Part shown: positions 1 through 7,940 of the stretch, in pieces
Position numbering within the stretch: the stretch's first letter is position 1
Layout: every line of letters begins with the position of its first letter
Source of the DNA: JBBROS01 sp963752225
GTDB taxonomy: Bacteria > Pseudomonadota > Alphaproteobacteria > Acetobacterales > Acetobacteraceae
Reading direction: 5' to 3'
DNA length: 64,000 bases
Assembly: GCA_963752225.1 (NCBI GenBank)
Contig: CAVVXS010000007.1
Coordinates: forward strand, 868,001-932,000
The notes under the pieces: generated by a model
Told to the model about the DNA's origin: nothing
Database searches by the model: none
What the model saw: only the letters and a program-made list of their open reading frames with translations
Program-made: the position numbers and the translations under genes

Positions 1-311
1 ACAGCACGCTCGCGTATCAAGGCTATGGCCAGGGCGCCGACCTGGGCCTGATCCGCGGCCTGACCGGGTTGCTGCCGCGGCTACCCGACCTGACGCTCGT
101 GCTCCGGGTCAGCCCCGGCGTGGCGGCCGCGCGGATGGCCGGGCGGGGGCAGGGGCTCGACCGCTATGAACGGATGGACGCCGGGTTCCACGCCCGGGTG
201 GCGCAGGGGTTCGCCGAGATCGCCGCCGCCACACCGGAGCGCTGCCGGGTGATCGACGCCGACGGCACGGTGGCGGAGGTCCACGCCGCGATCCTGGCCG
301 CGGTCGGCTGA
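1..311 (+). CDS. tmk: Thymidylate kinase, C-terminal part (5' end outside window)
   Basis: Phosphorylates dTMP to dTDP in the cytoplasm for DNA synthesis. The reading frame is open from base 3 and ends with TGA at 309-311, so the nucleotide-binding N-terminus lies upstream of the window. The visible part starts with STLAYQGYGQG, the Ser/Tyr/Gln-rich segment of Tmk that contacts dTMP. It continues through a DLTLVLRVSPGVAAAR segment (the usual 'LD' strand and helix) and a RYERMD stretch like the LID region. The stop overlaps the start of holB by one or two bases, and tmk-holB-metG-tatD is the usual order in alphaproteobacteria. The identification rests on these motifs and the neighbours. Confidence 0.88.
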   Translation, partial: STLAYQGYGQGADLGLIRGLTGLLPRLPDLTLVLRVSPGVAAARMAGRGQGLDRYERMDAGFHARVAQGFAEIAAATPERCRVIDADGTVAEVHAAILAAVG

Positions 312-1291
312 TGCTCGCCCCGCGGGAGAACCCGGTGCTGTTCGGGCACGCCGACGCCGAAGCGACGTTCCGACAGGCGCTGGAGGCCGGCCGGATGCAC
401 CATGCCTGGCTGCTGACCGGGCCGGTTGGGGTCGGCAAGGCGACGCTCGCGTATCGATTGGCGCGGCGGCTGCTGTCGCCCGGCGCCGACCCGGATGCGC
501 CGTCCAACCCGGTGTTCCGCCGCGTCGCCGCCGGCAGCCATGCCGACTTGCTGACGATCGAGCGGGCGTTCGACGAGAAGCGCAAGCGCACGAAGACGAC
601 GATCGCGGTCGAGCAGACGCGGTCGATCGGCGGGTTCATGCACCTGACCGCGGCCGAGGGTGGCTGGCGGGTGGTGGTGGTGGACGGGGCCGACGACATG
701 AACCTCAACGCGGCCAATGCGCTGCTGAAGGTGCTCGAGGAGCCGTCGCGGCGCGGCCTGCTGTTCCTGACCGCTGATGCGCCCGGGCGATTGCTGCCGA
801 CCATCCGCAGCCGGTGCCGCCGGCTGCAGCTCAACCCATTAGCGGCCGCGGACATGGAAGTGGCGCTGCGGCATCTGCTGCCCGATCTCGAGCCGGCCGA
901 ACGGTCGCGGCTGGCAGCGATTGCCGAGGGCGCGCCGGGGCAGGCCGCCGCACTCGCGGGCGAGGGGGCCTTGGCCGTCGCAGCACTGGTGGATCAGGTC
1001 CTGGCCGAGGTGCCGCGGATCGGCGTCGTTCGCATGCACGACGTCGCGGACCGGGCGACGCGGACCGAAACCGGGTTCTCGACGTTCATGACGTTGCTGC
1101 AGTCCGGGTTGGGCAAGGCGGTGCGCCGGGCGGCCAGCAACGGGGAGGCGGGCTGGGCGGGCGGACGGGCTCTGGCGGAATGGGGCGAAGTGTGGCACGC
1201 GCTGGGGCGCTTGCAGGATGAGACGGAGCGGTTCAACGGGGACAAGCGCACCGCCATCGTCGCGGGGCTGGAGTTGCTGACCGACCCATGA
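311..1291 (+). CDS. holB: DNA polymerase III subunit delta'
   Basis: Clamp-loader subunit of the replicative DNA polymerase III holoenzyme. The 326-residue product has an AAA+ fold. A P-loop (GPVGVGKA, about residues 37-44) is followed by the NAANALLKVLEEPS helix and the sensor segment with the SRC motif (TIRSRCRRL) typical of clamp loaders. No zinc-binding cysteine cluster is visible between the P-loop and the ALLK helix, where the E. coli protein has one. The ATG overlaps the tmk stop, and the stop overlaps the metG start by four bases, so the three genes are probably translationally coupled. Confidence 0.93.
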   Translation: MLAPRENPVLFGHADAEATFRQALEAGRMHHAWLLTGPVGVGKATLAYRLARRLLSPGADPDAPSNPVFRRVAAGSHADLLTIERAFDEKRKRTKTTIAVEQTRSIGGFMHLTAAEGGWRVVVVDGADDMNLNAANALLKVLEEPSRRGLLFLTADAPGRLLPTIRSRCRRLQLNPLAAADMEVALRHLLPDLEPAERSRLAAIAEGAPGQAAALAGEGALAVAALVDQVLAEVPRIGVVRMHDVADRATRTETGFSTFMTLLQSGLGKAVRRAASNGEAGWAGGRALAEWGEVWHALGRLQDETERFNGDKRTAIVAGLELLTDP

Positions 1292-2826
1292 AGCCAACAT
1301 TCTATGTCACGACACCGATCTTTTATGTGAACGGGGCGCCGCATATCGGCCACGCCAGTACGTCGGTGGCAGCCGACGCGCTGGCGCGCTGGAAGCGGCT
1401 CGACGGGTTCGACGTGCTGTTCCTGACGGGCACCGACGAGCACGGGCAGAAGGTCGAGAAGGCGGCGCGCGACGCCGGGCTCGATCCGCAGGCGTTCACC
1501 GACCAGGTCGCGGCGCAGTTCGTGGCGATGGGCGAGCTGATGGGCTTGTCGAACGACCAATTCATCCGCACCACCGAGCCGCGGCACCGCGTCGCCAGCC
1601 AGGCGTTGTGGACGCGGCTGGTCGAGCGGGGCGAGATCTATCTCGGCGAGTATAAGGGTTGGTACGCGGTGCGCGACGAGGCGTTCTACGCCGAGGACGA
1701 GACGGCGCTGCGGCCCGACGGCTCGCGGTATGCGCCCGCGACCGGCGCACCGGTCGAGTGGGTGACGGAGCCGTCCTACTTCTTCCGCCTGTCTGCGTGG
1801 CAGGATCGGCTGCTGGCGTTGTACGAGGATGTGCCGGACACGGTGATGCCGCCGGGCCGCAAGCGCGAGGTGGTGAGCTTCGTGCGCGGCGGCTTGACGG
1901 ACCTTTCCGTCAGCCGGACCAGCTTCACGTGGGGCATCCCGGTGCCGAACGACCCGGCGCACGTCATGTACGTGTGGCTGGACGCGCTGACCAACTACAT
2001 CACCGCGCTCGGCTTCCCGGACACCGGCACCGAGCTGTGGCGGTTCTGGCCGGCCGACGTGCACCTGGTCGGCAAGGACATCATCCGGTTCCACACCGTG
2101 TACTGGCCCGCCTTCCTGATGGCCGCCGGGCTGGAGCCGCCGCGCCGGGTTTACGCGACCGGCTGGTGGACGGTGCGCGGCGAGAAGATGAGCAAGTCGC
2201 TCGGCAACGCCACGCCGCCGTCGCACTTGGTCGAGACGTTCGGGCTGGACCCGGTGCGCTTCTTCCTGCTGCGCGAAGTGCCATTCGGCAATGACGGGGA
2301 TTTCTCGGATGAGGCGCTGATCCGGCGGCTGAATACGGAGCTCGCCAACGATCTCGGCAACCTGGCGCAGCGGACCTTGTCGCAGATCGCTAAAAACCTC
2401 GGCGGCGTGCTGCCCGATGCGGTTGAGCCGACGGCGGCGGATGCTGCGCTGCTGGCGGCGTCCCGCGCGCTGCCGGCGGTGCTGCGGCCGTTGATGGACC
2501 GGTTGGCGTTCGGCGATGCGATCGAGGAGGTGTGGCGGGTGATCCGCGACGCCAACGCCTACATCGACCGTGAAGCACCGTGGGCGCTGCGCCGGGCCGA
2601 CCCGGCGCGGATGGCGGCCGTGCTGCGGGTCCTGGTGGATGTGATGCGGCCGGTGGCAACCGTGCTGCAGCCGGTGATGCCGGGGAGCATGGGGCGGATG
2701 CTGGATCAGCTCGGCGTGCCTCCGGACGCGCGCGATCTCGCCGCGCTCGATACGCCGTGCCCGGGCGGGGTGACGCTGCCGCCGCCTGTGGGCATCTTCC
2801 CGCGCTTCGTCGAGGCTGCGGCTTGA
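1288..2826 (+). CDS. metG: Methionyl-tRNA synthetase
   Basis: Charges tRNA-Met with methionine (class I synthetase, cytoplasm). The 512-residue protein shows the HIGH signature as PHIGH at residues 18-22 and KMSKS at residues 300-304. The GTDEHG motif and an anticodon-binding helical domain follow. The connective-peptide region reads YKGWYAVRDEAFY and lacks the Cys pairs of zinc-binding MetRS. The protein also ends without the C-terminal EMAP-like tRNA-binding domain, which matches the short form of many alphaproteobacteria. The ATG at 1288 overlaps the holB stop (ATGA). The tatD frame begins directly downstream. Confidence 0.96.
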   Translation: MKPTFYVTTPIFYVNGAPHIGHASTSVAADALARWKRLDGFDVLFLTGTDEHGQKVEKAARDAGLDPQAFTDQVAAQFVAMGELMGLSNDQFIRTTEPRHRVASQALWTRLVERGEIYLGEYKGWYAVRDEAFYAEDETALRPDGSRYAPATGAPVEWVTEPSYFFRLSAWQDRLLALYEDVPDTVMPPGRKREVVSFVRGGLTDLSVSRTSFTWGIPVPNDPAHVMYVWLDALTNYITALGFPDTGTELWRFWPADVHLVGKDIIRFHTVYWPAFLMAAGLEPPRRVYATGWWTVRGEKMSKSLGNATPPSHLVETFGLDPVRFFLLREVPFGNDGDFSDEALIRRLNTELANDLGNLAQRTLSQIAKNLGGVLPDAVEPTAADAALLAASRALPAVLRPLMDRLAFGDAIEEVWRVIRDANAYIDREAPWALRRADPARMAAVLRVLVDVMRPVATVLQPVMPGSMGRMLDQLGVPPDARDLAALDTPCPGGVTLPPPVGIFPRFVEAAA

Positions 2827-2863
2827 GGTGCAATCGCCGGCGCCGGCGCCATGTGATGCGGCG

Positions 2864-3640
2864 ATGCTGATCGACTCGCACTGCCACTTGGACATGTTTC
2901 CGGCCGCCGAGCGCGAGGCCGTGGTGGCGCGCGCGGCCGCGGCCGGAGTGGGCGAGATGGTGTCGATCTCGACCCGGCTCGGCCAGGCGCGCAGCCTGAT
3001 CGAGATGGCGTCGAAGCTGCCGAACGTGTGGTGCACGGTGGGGGTGCATCCGCATAATGCGCACGAGGAGCCGGTGCCGGAGCCCGAGACGCTGGCCGCC
3101 ATGACCCGGCATAAGAAGGTGGTGGGCATCGGCGAGAGCGGGCTCGATTACTTCTACGACAAGGCGCCGCGGCCGGTGCAGCAGGCGAGTTTCCGGGCGC
3201 ACATCCGCGCCGCGCGGCTGGCGGCGTTGCCGCTGGTGATCCACGCCCGCGACGCCGACGACGACATTGCCTCGATCCTGAAAGAGGAGTGGGATCAAGG
3301 TGGTGCCTACCCGTTCCTGCTGCATTGCTTCAGCTCCGGCGCCGCCTTGGCGGAGGCCGGATTGGCGCTGGGCGGCTTCATCAGCTTCTCCGGGATCCTG
3401 ACCTTCCCGAAAAGCACGGAGCTGCGGGGCATCGCCGAGCGGGTGCCGGCGGACCGGCTGCTGGTCGAGACCGACGCGCCGTTCCTTGCGCCGACACCGT
3501 TCCGCGGCAAGCGCAACGAGCCGGCCTATGTGGCGCGGACGGCTGCCGTACTGGCCGAGGTGCGCGGCTTGGAGCCCGAGGCGCTGGCTGAGCTGACGAC
3601 GGCCAATTTCCGGCGGCTGTTCGGCAAAGCAGCCGCGTGA
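2864..3640 (+). CDS. tatD: TatD-family metal-dependent deoxyribonuclease
   Basis: Member of the TatD amidohydrolase-fold family of Mg-dependent DNases, cytoplasmic. The N-terminal metal motif DSHCHLD is present at the start. GESGLDY, the HARDADDD strand, HCFSSG and a late ETDAPFLAP motif follow in family order. I chose the ATG at 2864, which gives MLIDSHCHLD and 258 residues, the usual TatD length. A GTG at 2828 is in frame but adds only a Pro/Ala-rich tail. The stop TGA shares its last base with the ATG of the next gene (TGATG), so the two are likely coupled. The cellular substrate is uncertain for most TatD proteins. Confidence 0.92.
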   Translation: MLIDSHCHLDMFPAAEREAVVARAAAAGVGEMVSISTRLGQARSLIEMASKLPNVWCTVGVHPHNAHEEPVPEPETLAAMTRHKKVVGIGESGLDYFYDKAPRPVQQASFRAHIRAARLAALPLVIHARDADDDIASILKEEWDQGGAYPFLLHCFSSGAALAEAGLALGGFISFSGILTFPKSTELRGIAERVPADRLLVETDAPFLAPTPFRGKRNEPAYVARTAAVLAEVRGLEPEALAELTTANFRRLFGKAAA

Positions 3641-4446
3641 TGCCGCGCGTGGTGATGCTTGGCTGCGGCGGCTCGGCCGGCGTGCCGCAGATCGGCGGGG
3701 CGGATGGGTTCGGCGACTGGGGCGCTTGCGACCCGGCCGAACCGCGCAACCGGCGGACCCGGTCGAGCATCGTCCTCGAAGGGCCGGGTGGCCGGTTGCT
3801 GGTCGATACGTCGCCGGACATGCGGGCTCAGCTTTTGGCCTGCGGGGTGCCGGGGGTGGACGCGATCCTGTTCACCCACGCGCATGCCGACCACGTGCTC
3901 GGCCTGGACGATGTGCGTATCCTCAACCGGGTCGCCGGCCGGCCGTTGGACGCGTATGCGACCGAGCGGACGTTGAGCGAGCTGGACCGGCGGTTCGATT
4001 ACGCGTTCAAGCCGTGGCAGCCGCCGCATTTCTTCCGGCCGGTGCTGGTGCCGCACGTGGTGGCGTTCGACGACGTGATCGACGTCGTGGGCCTGCGGCT
4101 CAGGCTGTTCGAGCAGGATCATGGTTTCCAGCCGACGTTGGGGTTCCGGGCCGGCGGGTTCGCGTACTCGACCGACGTCGTTCAGCTTGGAGACGAGGCA
4201 CTGTCGATCCTGGAGGGTGTCGACACTTGGGTCGTGGATTGCTTCCAGCGCCAGCCGCATAAGACGCACGCCAATTTGGAACAGGTCGTCGCCTGGTGCC
4301 GACGCGTGCAGCCGCGGCGCGTGGTGCTGACCCACATGGGCTACGACGTCGACTGGAACTGGCTGCAGCGGCGGTTGCCGCCGGGGTTCGAGCCGGGGCA
4401 CGACGGGCTGGTGTTGGAGCTGCCGGACGACGGCACGTCCGCATGA
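3640..4446 (+). CDS. MBL-fold metallo-hydrolase (PhnP-like)
   Basis: Metallo-beta-lactamase-fold hydrolase of 268 residues. The zinc-binding motif HxHxDH is present as THAHADHVLG. Further metal ligands are likely in the DHGF, DCF and THMGYD segments. The family includes the phosphodiesterase PhnP, and copies next to tatD are common in alphaproteobacteria, but no phn genes are nearby, so the substrate is unknown. The start codon overlaps the tatD stop by one base, indicating that it is co-transcribed with the tmk-holB-metG-tatD group. The fold is certain. The reaction (a cyclic phosphate or other phosphodiester) is inference. Confidence 0.85.
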   Translation: MPRVVMLGCGGSAGVPQIGGADGFGDWGACDPAEPRNRRTRSSIVLEGPGGRLLVDTSPDMRAQLLACGVPGVDAILFTHAHADHVLGLDDVRILNRVAGRPLDAYATERTLSELDRRFDYAFKPWQPPHFFRPVLVPHVVAFDDVIDVVGLRLRLFEQDHGFQPTLGFRAGGFAYSTDVVQLGDEALSILEGVDTWVVDCFQRQPHKTHANLEQVVAWCRRVQPRRVVLTHMGYDVDWNWLQRRLPPGFEPGHDGLVLELPDDGTSA

Positions 4447-4463
4447 CCTGGCCAGACACTTTC

Positions 4464-4479
4464 CATAATATGCATTATG
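4464..4479. promoter_or_regulatory. AT-rich inverted repeat upstream of mazG
   Basis: CATAAT and ATTATG form a perfect 6-bp dyad separated by ATGC, in an AT-rich patch within very GC-rich sequence. It lies about 60 bases before the mazG start and 20 bases after the preceding stop. It could be an operator or part of a promoter. I cannot assign a regulator. Confidence 0.3.
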
Positions 4480-4537
4480 TGATTTTGGTGGGTGTCGTCG
4501 CGACCGATCGGTTGCGCGCTTCCGGGCCGGTAGCACC

Positions 4538-5338
4538 TTGACTCCGCCCTCCTCAGACGACGAGGCCTCGGCGCAAACCGCTCGGCTGCTGGCGCTCATG
4601 GCCGCGTTGCGCGACCCGGTGCACGGCTGCCCGTGGGATCAGGTGCAGACCTTCGACACGATCGCGCCATACACGATCGAGGAAGCCTACGAGGTGGCCG
4701 ACGCCATTGCCCGGCGCGATCTGGCGGCGCTGCCGGACGAACTCGGCGACCTGCTGTTCCAGGTGGTCTACCATTCGCGCATGGCCGAAGAAGCCGGCCT
4801 GTTCGGGTTCGCCGACGTGGCGCGGGCCATCACCGACAAGATGATCCGCCGCCACCCGCACGTGTTCGCTGGCGCGGAGGCCGCACCCGGGTCGTGGGAT
4901 GCGCACAAGCAGGCGGAACGCCGCGCGCGGGCCGAACACGGCACGCTCGCGGGCATTCCGGCCGGGCTGCCGGCGCTCACCCGCGCGTTGAAGCTGACGC
5001 AGCGGGCGGGCCGGGTCGGGTTCGACTGGCCGGACGCCGGGCCGGTGCTGGAGAAACTCGAGGAGGAGATCGCCGAGGTGCGCGCCGAACTGCCCGGCGC
5101 CGATCCGGCCCGCCTGGCCGACGAGGTCGGCGACCTGCTGTTCGTCGCAGCCAACCTGGCGCGCAAGCTGGGCCTCGACCCCGAAGCCTGCCTGCGTGGC
5201 GCCAACGACAAGTTCGAACGCCGCTTCACCGCCGTCGAGGCGCGTCTTGCCGAACGCGGCCGGGCGCCGGCCGACGCGACGCTGCCGGAGATGGAAGCGG
5301 AGTGGGTCGCGGTGAAGGCGGCCGAACGCCGCGGCTGA
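4538..5338 (+). CDS. mazG: Nucleoside triphosphate pyrophosphohydrolase MazG
   Basis: Hydrolyses NTPs and dNTPs to the monophosphate plus pyrophosphate, a house-cleaning and stress-related activity. The protein of about 266 residues has two tandem MazG domains. The first carries DPVHGCPWDQVQT and the helix motif EEAYEVADAI with ELGDLLFQVVYH. The second carries EEEIAEVRAEL and DEVGDLLFVAANLARK. The EExx(12-28)ExxD metal-binding pattern is visible in both. The only sensible start is TTG at 4538, because the upstream frame has a stop at 4466 and no ATG or GTG in between. An AT-rich dyad sits in the 91-bp gap upstream. It may start its own transcript or continue the upstream operon. Confidence 0.93.
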   Translation: MTPPSSDDEASAQTARLLALMAALRDPVHGCPWDQVQTFDTIAPYTIEEAYEVADAIARRDLAALPDELGDLLFQVVYHSRMAEEAGLFGFADVARAITDKMIRRHPHVFAGAEAAPGSWDAHKQAERRARAEHGTLAGIPAGLPALTRALKLTQRAGRVGFDWPDAGPVLEKLEEEIAEVRAELPGADPARLADEVGDLLFVAANLARKLGLDPEACLRGANDKFERRFTAVEARLAERGRAPADATLPEMEAEWVAVKAAERRG

Positions 5339-5360
5339 CGACGCCGGGCGCGCGCGGCGC

Positions 5361-6209
5361 CTACGCCTCGTCCGCGAACAGCAGCCGGTGCAGCGCGTCC
5401 CACGCGGTCTGGTCGGGAGCGCAGATCATGCCGCCCTCGGTGACGGCGGGATCGTAGGGCCGGCCATCGAGTGTGGCCGTGTAGCCGCCGGCTTCCTGGT
5501 GCAGCAGCACGCCGGCTGCGTGGTCCCACGGCAGCAGCCGGTTGTAGATGGAGTAATGGCAGTGCCCGGCCGCCATCAGCCGATACTGGTGCGCGGCGCA
5601 TCGATAGTCCCAGGACGAGCCCACCAACGGCAACCGGGCGCAGACCCGGCTTCGCCGCGGCTCCGGCATGTAGCGCCAGGACACCGAGCCCGACATGTCG
5701 GCTGGCGGCGCCCTTTCAGCAACGCGCATCGGCGTCCGGCTCCCGTCCGGCGCCGCGATCCAGGCCCCCTCGCCCGCCAGTGCCACGGCCGTATCGTCGC
5801 CGACCGGGTCGTGGATCAAGGCGCCCACCGTTCGCCCGCCGGCCATCACCGCGACCATGACGCCGAACAGCGGCAGGCCGGACGCGAAATTATAGGTGCC
5901 GTCGATCGGATCGAGCACGAAGCACAGCGGCGCCGAGCCCACCTGCGCCAGCAGCGATGGATCGCGGGTGGCCGCCTCCTCGCCGACGACCGCGCATCCG
6001 GGGAACAGGCGCGACAGGCCGGTCGCGAGCGCCGCCTCGGCGGCCTCGTCGGCCACCGTCACGAGGTCCGTGGGGCCCGATTTCTCGGCAACGTCCCCGG
6101 TCCCGAGCTTGCGGAAGCGCGGCATGATCTCGGCGCGGGCCACGGCGCGGACGAGTTGCTCCACCTTGGCCAGGGCGGCCGCTGAGAACCGCCCGGCGTC
6201 GCCGGTCAA
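5361..6209 (-). CDS. Inositol-monophosphatase-family phosphatase
   Basis: Mg-dependent sugar-phosphatase-fold enzyme. Metal-binding motifs are present: GEEAATRD (the GEE motif), LDPIDGTYNF (the DPxDGT motif) and the C-terminal WDHAAGVLLHQEAGG (the WDxxAG motif). From TTG at 6209 the product is about 282 residues, near the normal 260-280. A longer upstream in-frame extension would lie inside hflX and looks non-coding. The start overlaps the hflX stop (TTGA), so it is probably the last gene of the hfq-hflX transcript. The substrate could be inositol phosphate, histidinol phosphate (HisN type) or another sugar phosphate. The sequence does not decide. Confidence 0.85.
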   Translation of the reverse strand: MTGDAGRFSAAALAKVEQLVRAVARAEIMPRFRKLGTGDVAEKSGPTDLVTVADEAAEAALATGLSRLFPGCAVVGEEAATRDPSLLAQVGSAPLCFVLDPIDGTYNFASGLPLFGVMVAVMAGGRTVGALIHDPVGDDTAVALAGEGAWIAAPDGSRTPMRVAERAPPADMSGSVSWRYMPEPRRSRVCARLPLVGSSWDYRCAAHQYRLMAAGHCHYSIYNRLLPWDHAAGVLLHQEAGGYTATLDGRPYDPAVTEGGMICAPDQTAWDALHRLLFADEA

Positions 6210-7585
6210 TGCTCGCGCTCGAACCGCGCCCGGTCGGCCGGCAGCATGCGCACCTTGAGGTGCAATCCGTCCTCCGCGTCGGCGCGGTCGAGCACCTCGC
6301 CATGCTCGTAGAGCCAAGCGAGGCCGGCGCCATCGGCCGCCGGCAGTACGTAGTCGGCGATTTCCATGCCAGCCGAGATGCGGGCGTCGATCGCCGCCTG
6401 CAACGCCGGCAGGCCGTCGCCGGTCATGGCCGACACCGCGACGCAGTTCTCGCGCGCGGGAACCTGGGCCGGGCCGCCGACCAGATCGGCCTTGTTCAGC
6501 ACCTCGATGGTGCGCGCCGGCCAGCTCGGGTCGAGCGTGCCGTCCCGAACCATGCCGTCCAGCACCTCGAGCACATCCGCCCGCTGGGACGCGCTGTCGG
6601 GGTGGGCGACGTCGCGCACGTGCAGGATGACATCGGCTTCGGCAACCTCCTCCAAGGTGGCGCGGAAGGCGGCCACCAGTTCGGTCGGCAGATCGCTGAT
6701 GAAGCCCACCGTGTCCGACAGGATCACCCGGCGACCGGATGGCATGTCGAGGCCGCGCATGGTCGGATCGAGCGTTGCGAAGAGCTGGTCTTGCGCCACC
6801 ACCGATGACCCGGTCAGCGCGTTGAACAGCGTGGACTTGCCGGCGTTGGTGTAGCCGACCAGGGCGACGATCGGATACGGCACGCGGCTGCGCGCCGCAC
6901 GGTGCAGGCCGCGGGTGCGGCGGACCTGCTCGAGTTCTTTCCTCAACCGTACGATGCGGTCGCCGATCAGCCGGCGGTCGGCCTCGATCTGGGTTTCACC
7001 GGGGCCGCCGAGGAAGCCGAAGCCGCCGCGCTGCCGTTCCAAGTGGGTCCAGGACCGCACCAGCCGGCTGCGCTGGTATTCGAGGTGGGCAAGCTCGACC
7101 TGCAGGATGCCTTCCCGGGTCCGGGCGCGCTCGCCGAAGATGTCCAGGATCAGCCCGGTCCGGTCGATGACCTTGCAGTCCCACGCCCGTTCCAGGTTGC
7201 GCTGCTGCACCGGGCTCAGCTGCGCGTCGACGACGGCGACCTCGACCTCCTCGGCCTTGATCGCCTGTCCCACATTCTCGACCTGGCCTTCACCCATCAA
7301 GGTCGCGGATTTGCGAGTGCGGAGCGGCAGGATGGAGGTGTGCACGGCGACGAGCCCGATGGAGGCGGCGAGGCCTACCGCCTCGGCCACCTGCGCCTCG
7401 GCGGCGCGCGACGCGTCCTGCCGTGCCGGCTTTTCCCAGGGAAGAATGACGGCCGCCCTGGTCGGGGCGGCCGTGACCTCATGCGGCGGCTGGGGCAGTG
7501 GCGACCTCCTGACCGGCGGCGGCTTCGACCTTGGTCGGGTCAAACAATTGGATGGGGGCGCCCGGCATGACCGTGCTGATGGCAT
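6206..7585 (-). CDS. hflX: GTPase HflX
   Basis: Ribosome-associated GTPase that splits stalled or stressed ribosomes. The order is an N-terminal HflX domain, a coiled segment (IGDRIVRLRKELEQVRRTR) and a G domain with the P-loop GYTNAGKST, the G3 motif DTVGF and the G4 motif NKAD. The gene directly follows hfq, the conserved order. The true start is unclear. The ATG at 7585 lies 107 bases inside hfq, an in-frame TTG at about 7543 is also inside hfq, and no ATG, GTG or TTG is found between the hfq stop and the conserved TRAAVILPWEKP sequence. Translation must therefore begin inside hfq or at an unusual codon. Confidence 0.92.
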   Translation of the reverse strand: MPSARSCRAPPSNCLTRPRSKPPPVRRSPLPQPPHEVTAAPTRAAVILPWEKPARQDASRAAEAQVAEAVGLAASIGLVAVHTSILPLRTRKSATLMGEGQVENVGQAIKAEEVEVAVVDAQLSPVQQRNLERAWDCKVIDRTGLILDIFGERARTREGILQVELAHLEYQRSRLVRSWTHLERQRGGFGFLGGPGETQIEADRRLIGDRIVRLRKELEQVRRTRGLHRAARSRVPYPIVALVGYTNAGKSTLFNALTGSSVVAQDQLFATLDPTMRGLDMPSGRRVILSDTVGFISDLPTELVAAFRATLEEVAEADVILHVRDVAHPDSASQRADVLEVLDGMVRDGTLDPSWPARTIEVLNKADLVGGPAQVPARENCVAVSAMTGDGLPALQAAIDARISAGMEIADYVLPAADGAGLAWLYEHGEVLDRADAEDGLHLKVRMLPADRARFEREH

Positions 7586-7760
7586 GCTTGTAGACGAGCT
7601 GGGTATGCCCGTCGCGACGCAGCAGCACGGAGAAATTGTCGAACCAGGTGATGATGCCCTGCAGCTTGACGCCGTTGACGAGGAACACCGTCACGGGTGT
7701 CTTGCCTTTGCGGACATGATTCAGGAACACGTCCTGAACGTTCTGGGCTTTTTCGGCCAC
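7479..7760 (-). CDS. hfq: RNA-binding protein Hfq
   Basis: Sm-like hexameric RNA chaperone that pairs small RNAs with mRNAs. The Sm1 region (QDVFLNHVRK through VNGVKLQG) and the Sm2 KH motif (YKHAIST) are intact. After the Sm core comes a short Ala/Thr-rich tail (about 20 residues). I chose the GTG at 7760 because it yields MAEKAQNVQDVFLN, the standard alphaproteobacterial start, and is preceded by AAGAGGG at correct spacing. An ATG at 7787 would add nine residues. The gene lies in the ntrX-dat-hfq-hflX region typical of the class. Confidence 0.95.
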   Translation of the reverse strand: MAEKAQNVQDVFLNHVRKGKTPVTVFLVNGVKLQGIITWFDNFSVLLRRDGHTQLVYKHAISTVMPGAPIQLFDPTKVEAAAGQEVATAPAAA

Positions 7761-7779
7761 GTTGAGACCCTCTTGTTGT

Positions 7780-7800
7780 CCGGACACTCGAGGCGTCCGG
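7780..7800 (-). promoter_or_regulatory. Hairpin just upstream of the hfq ribosome-binding site
   Basis: CCGGAC and GTCCGG form a perfect 6-bp stem around a 9-base loop. The structure lies immediately before the AAGAGGG site of hfq on the minus strand. It may be a 5'-UTR structure involved in hfq translation control, or a weak end signal for the upstream gene. Function is inference. Confidence 0.3.
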
Positions 7801-7940
7801 AGATTTACCCGTCACCATGCGGACGGCAGACGCGACTCTAACGATGCAGCGCACAACGGCAAGCGTTCGTGCATGTCACGCTCGCATCAGCCGCGATCCA
7901 ACGAAGGCGGCGACGTCAGCCGGATGGGCCGGGAACGCGT

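Noticed and set aside
994..3129. A 711-codon open frame on the minus strand
   Set aside because: Antisense to holB, metG and tatD, which are certain genes. No recognisable motif.
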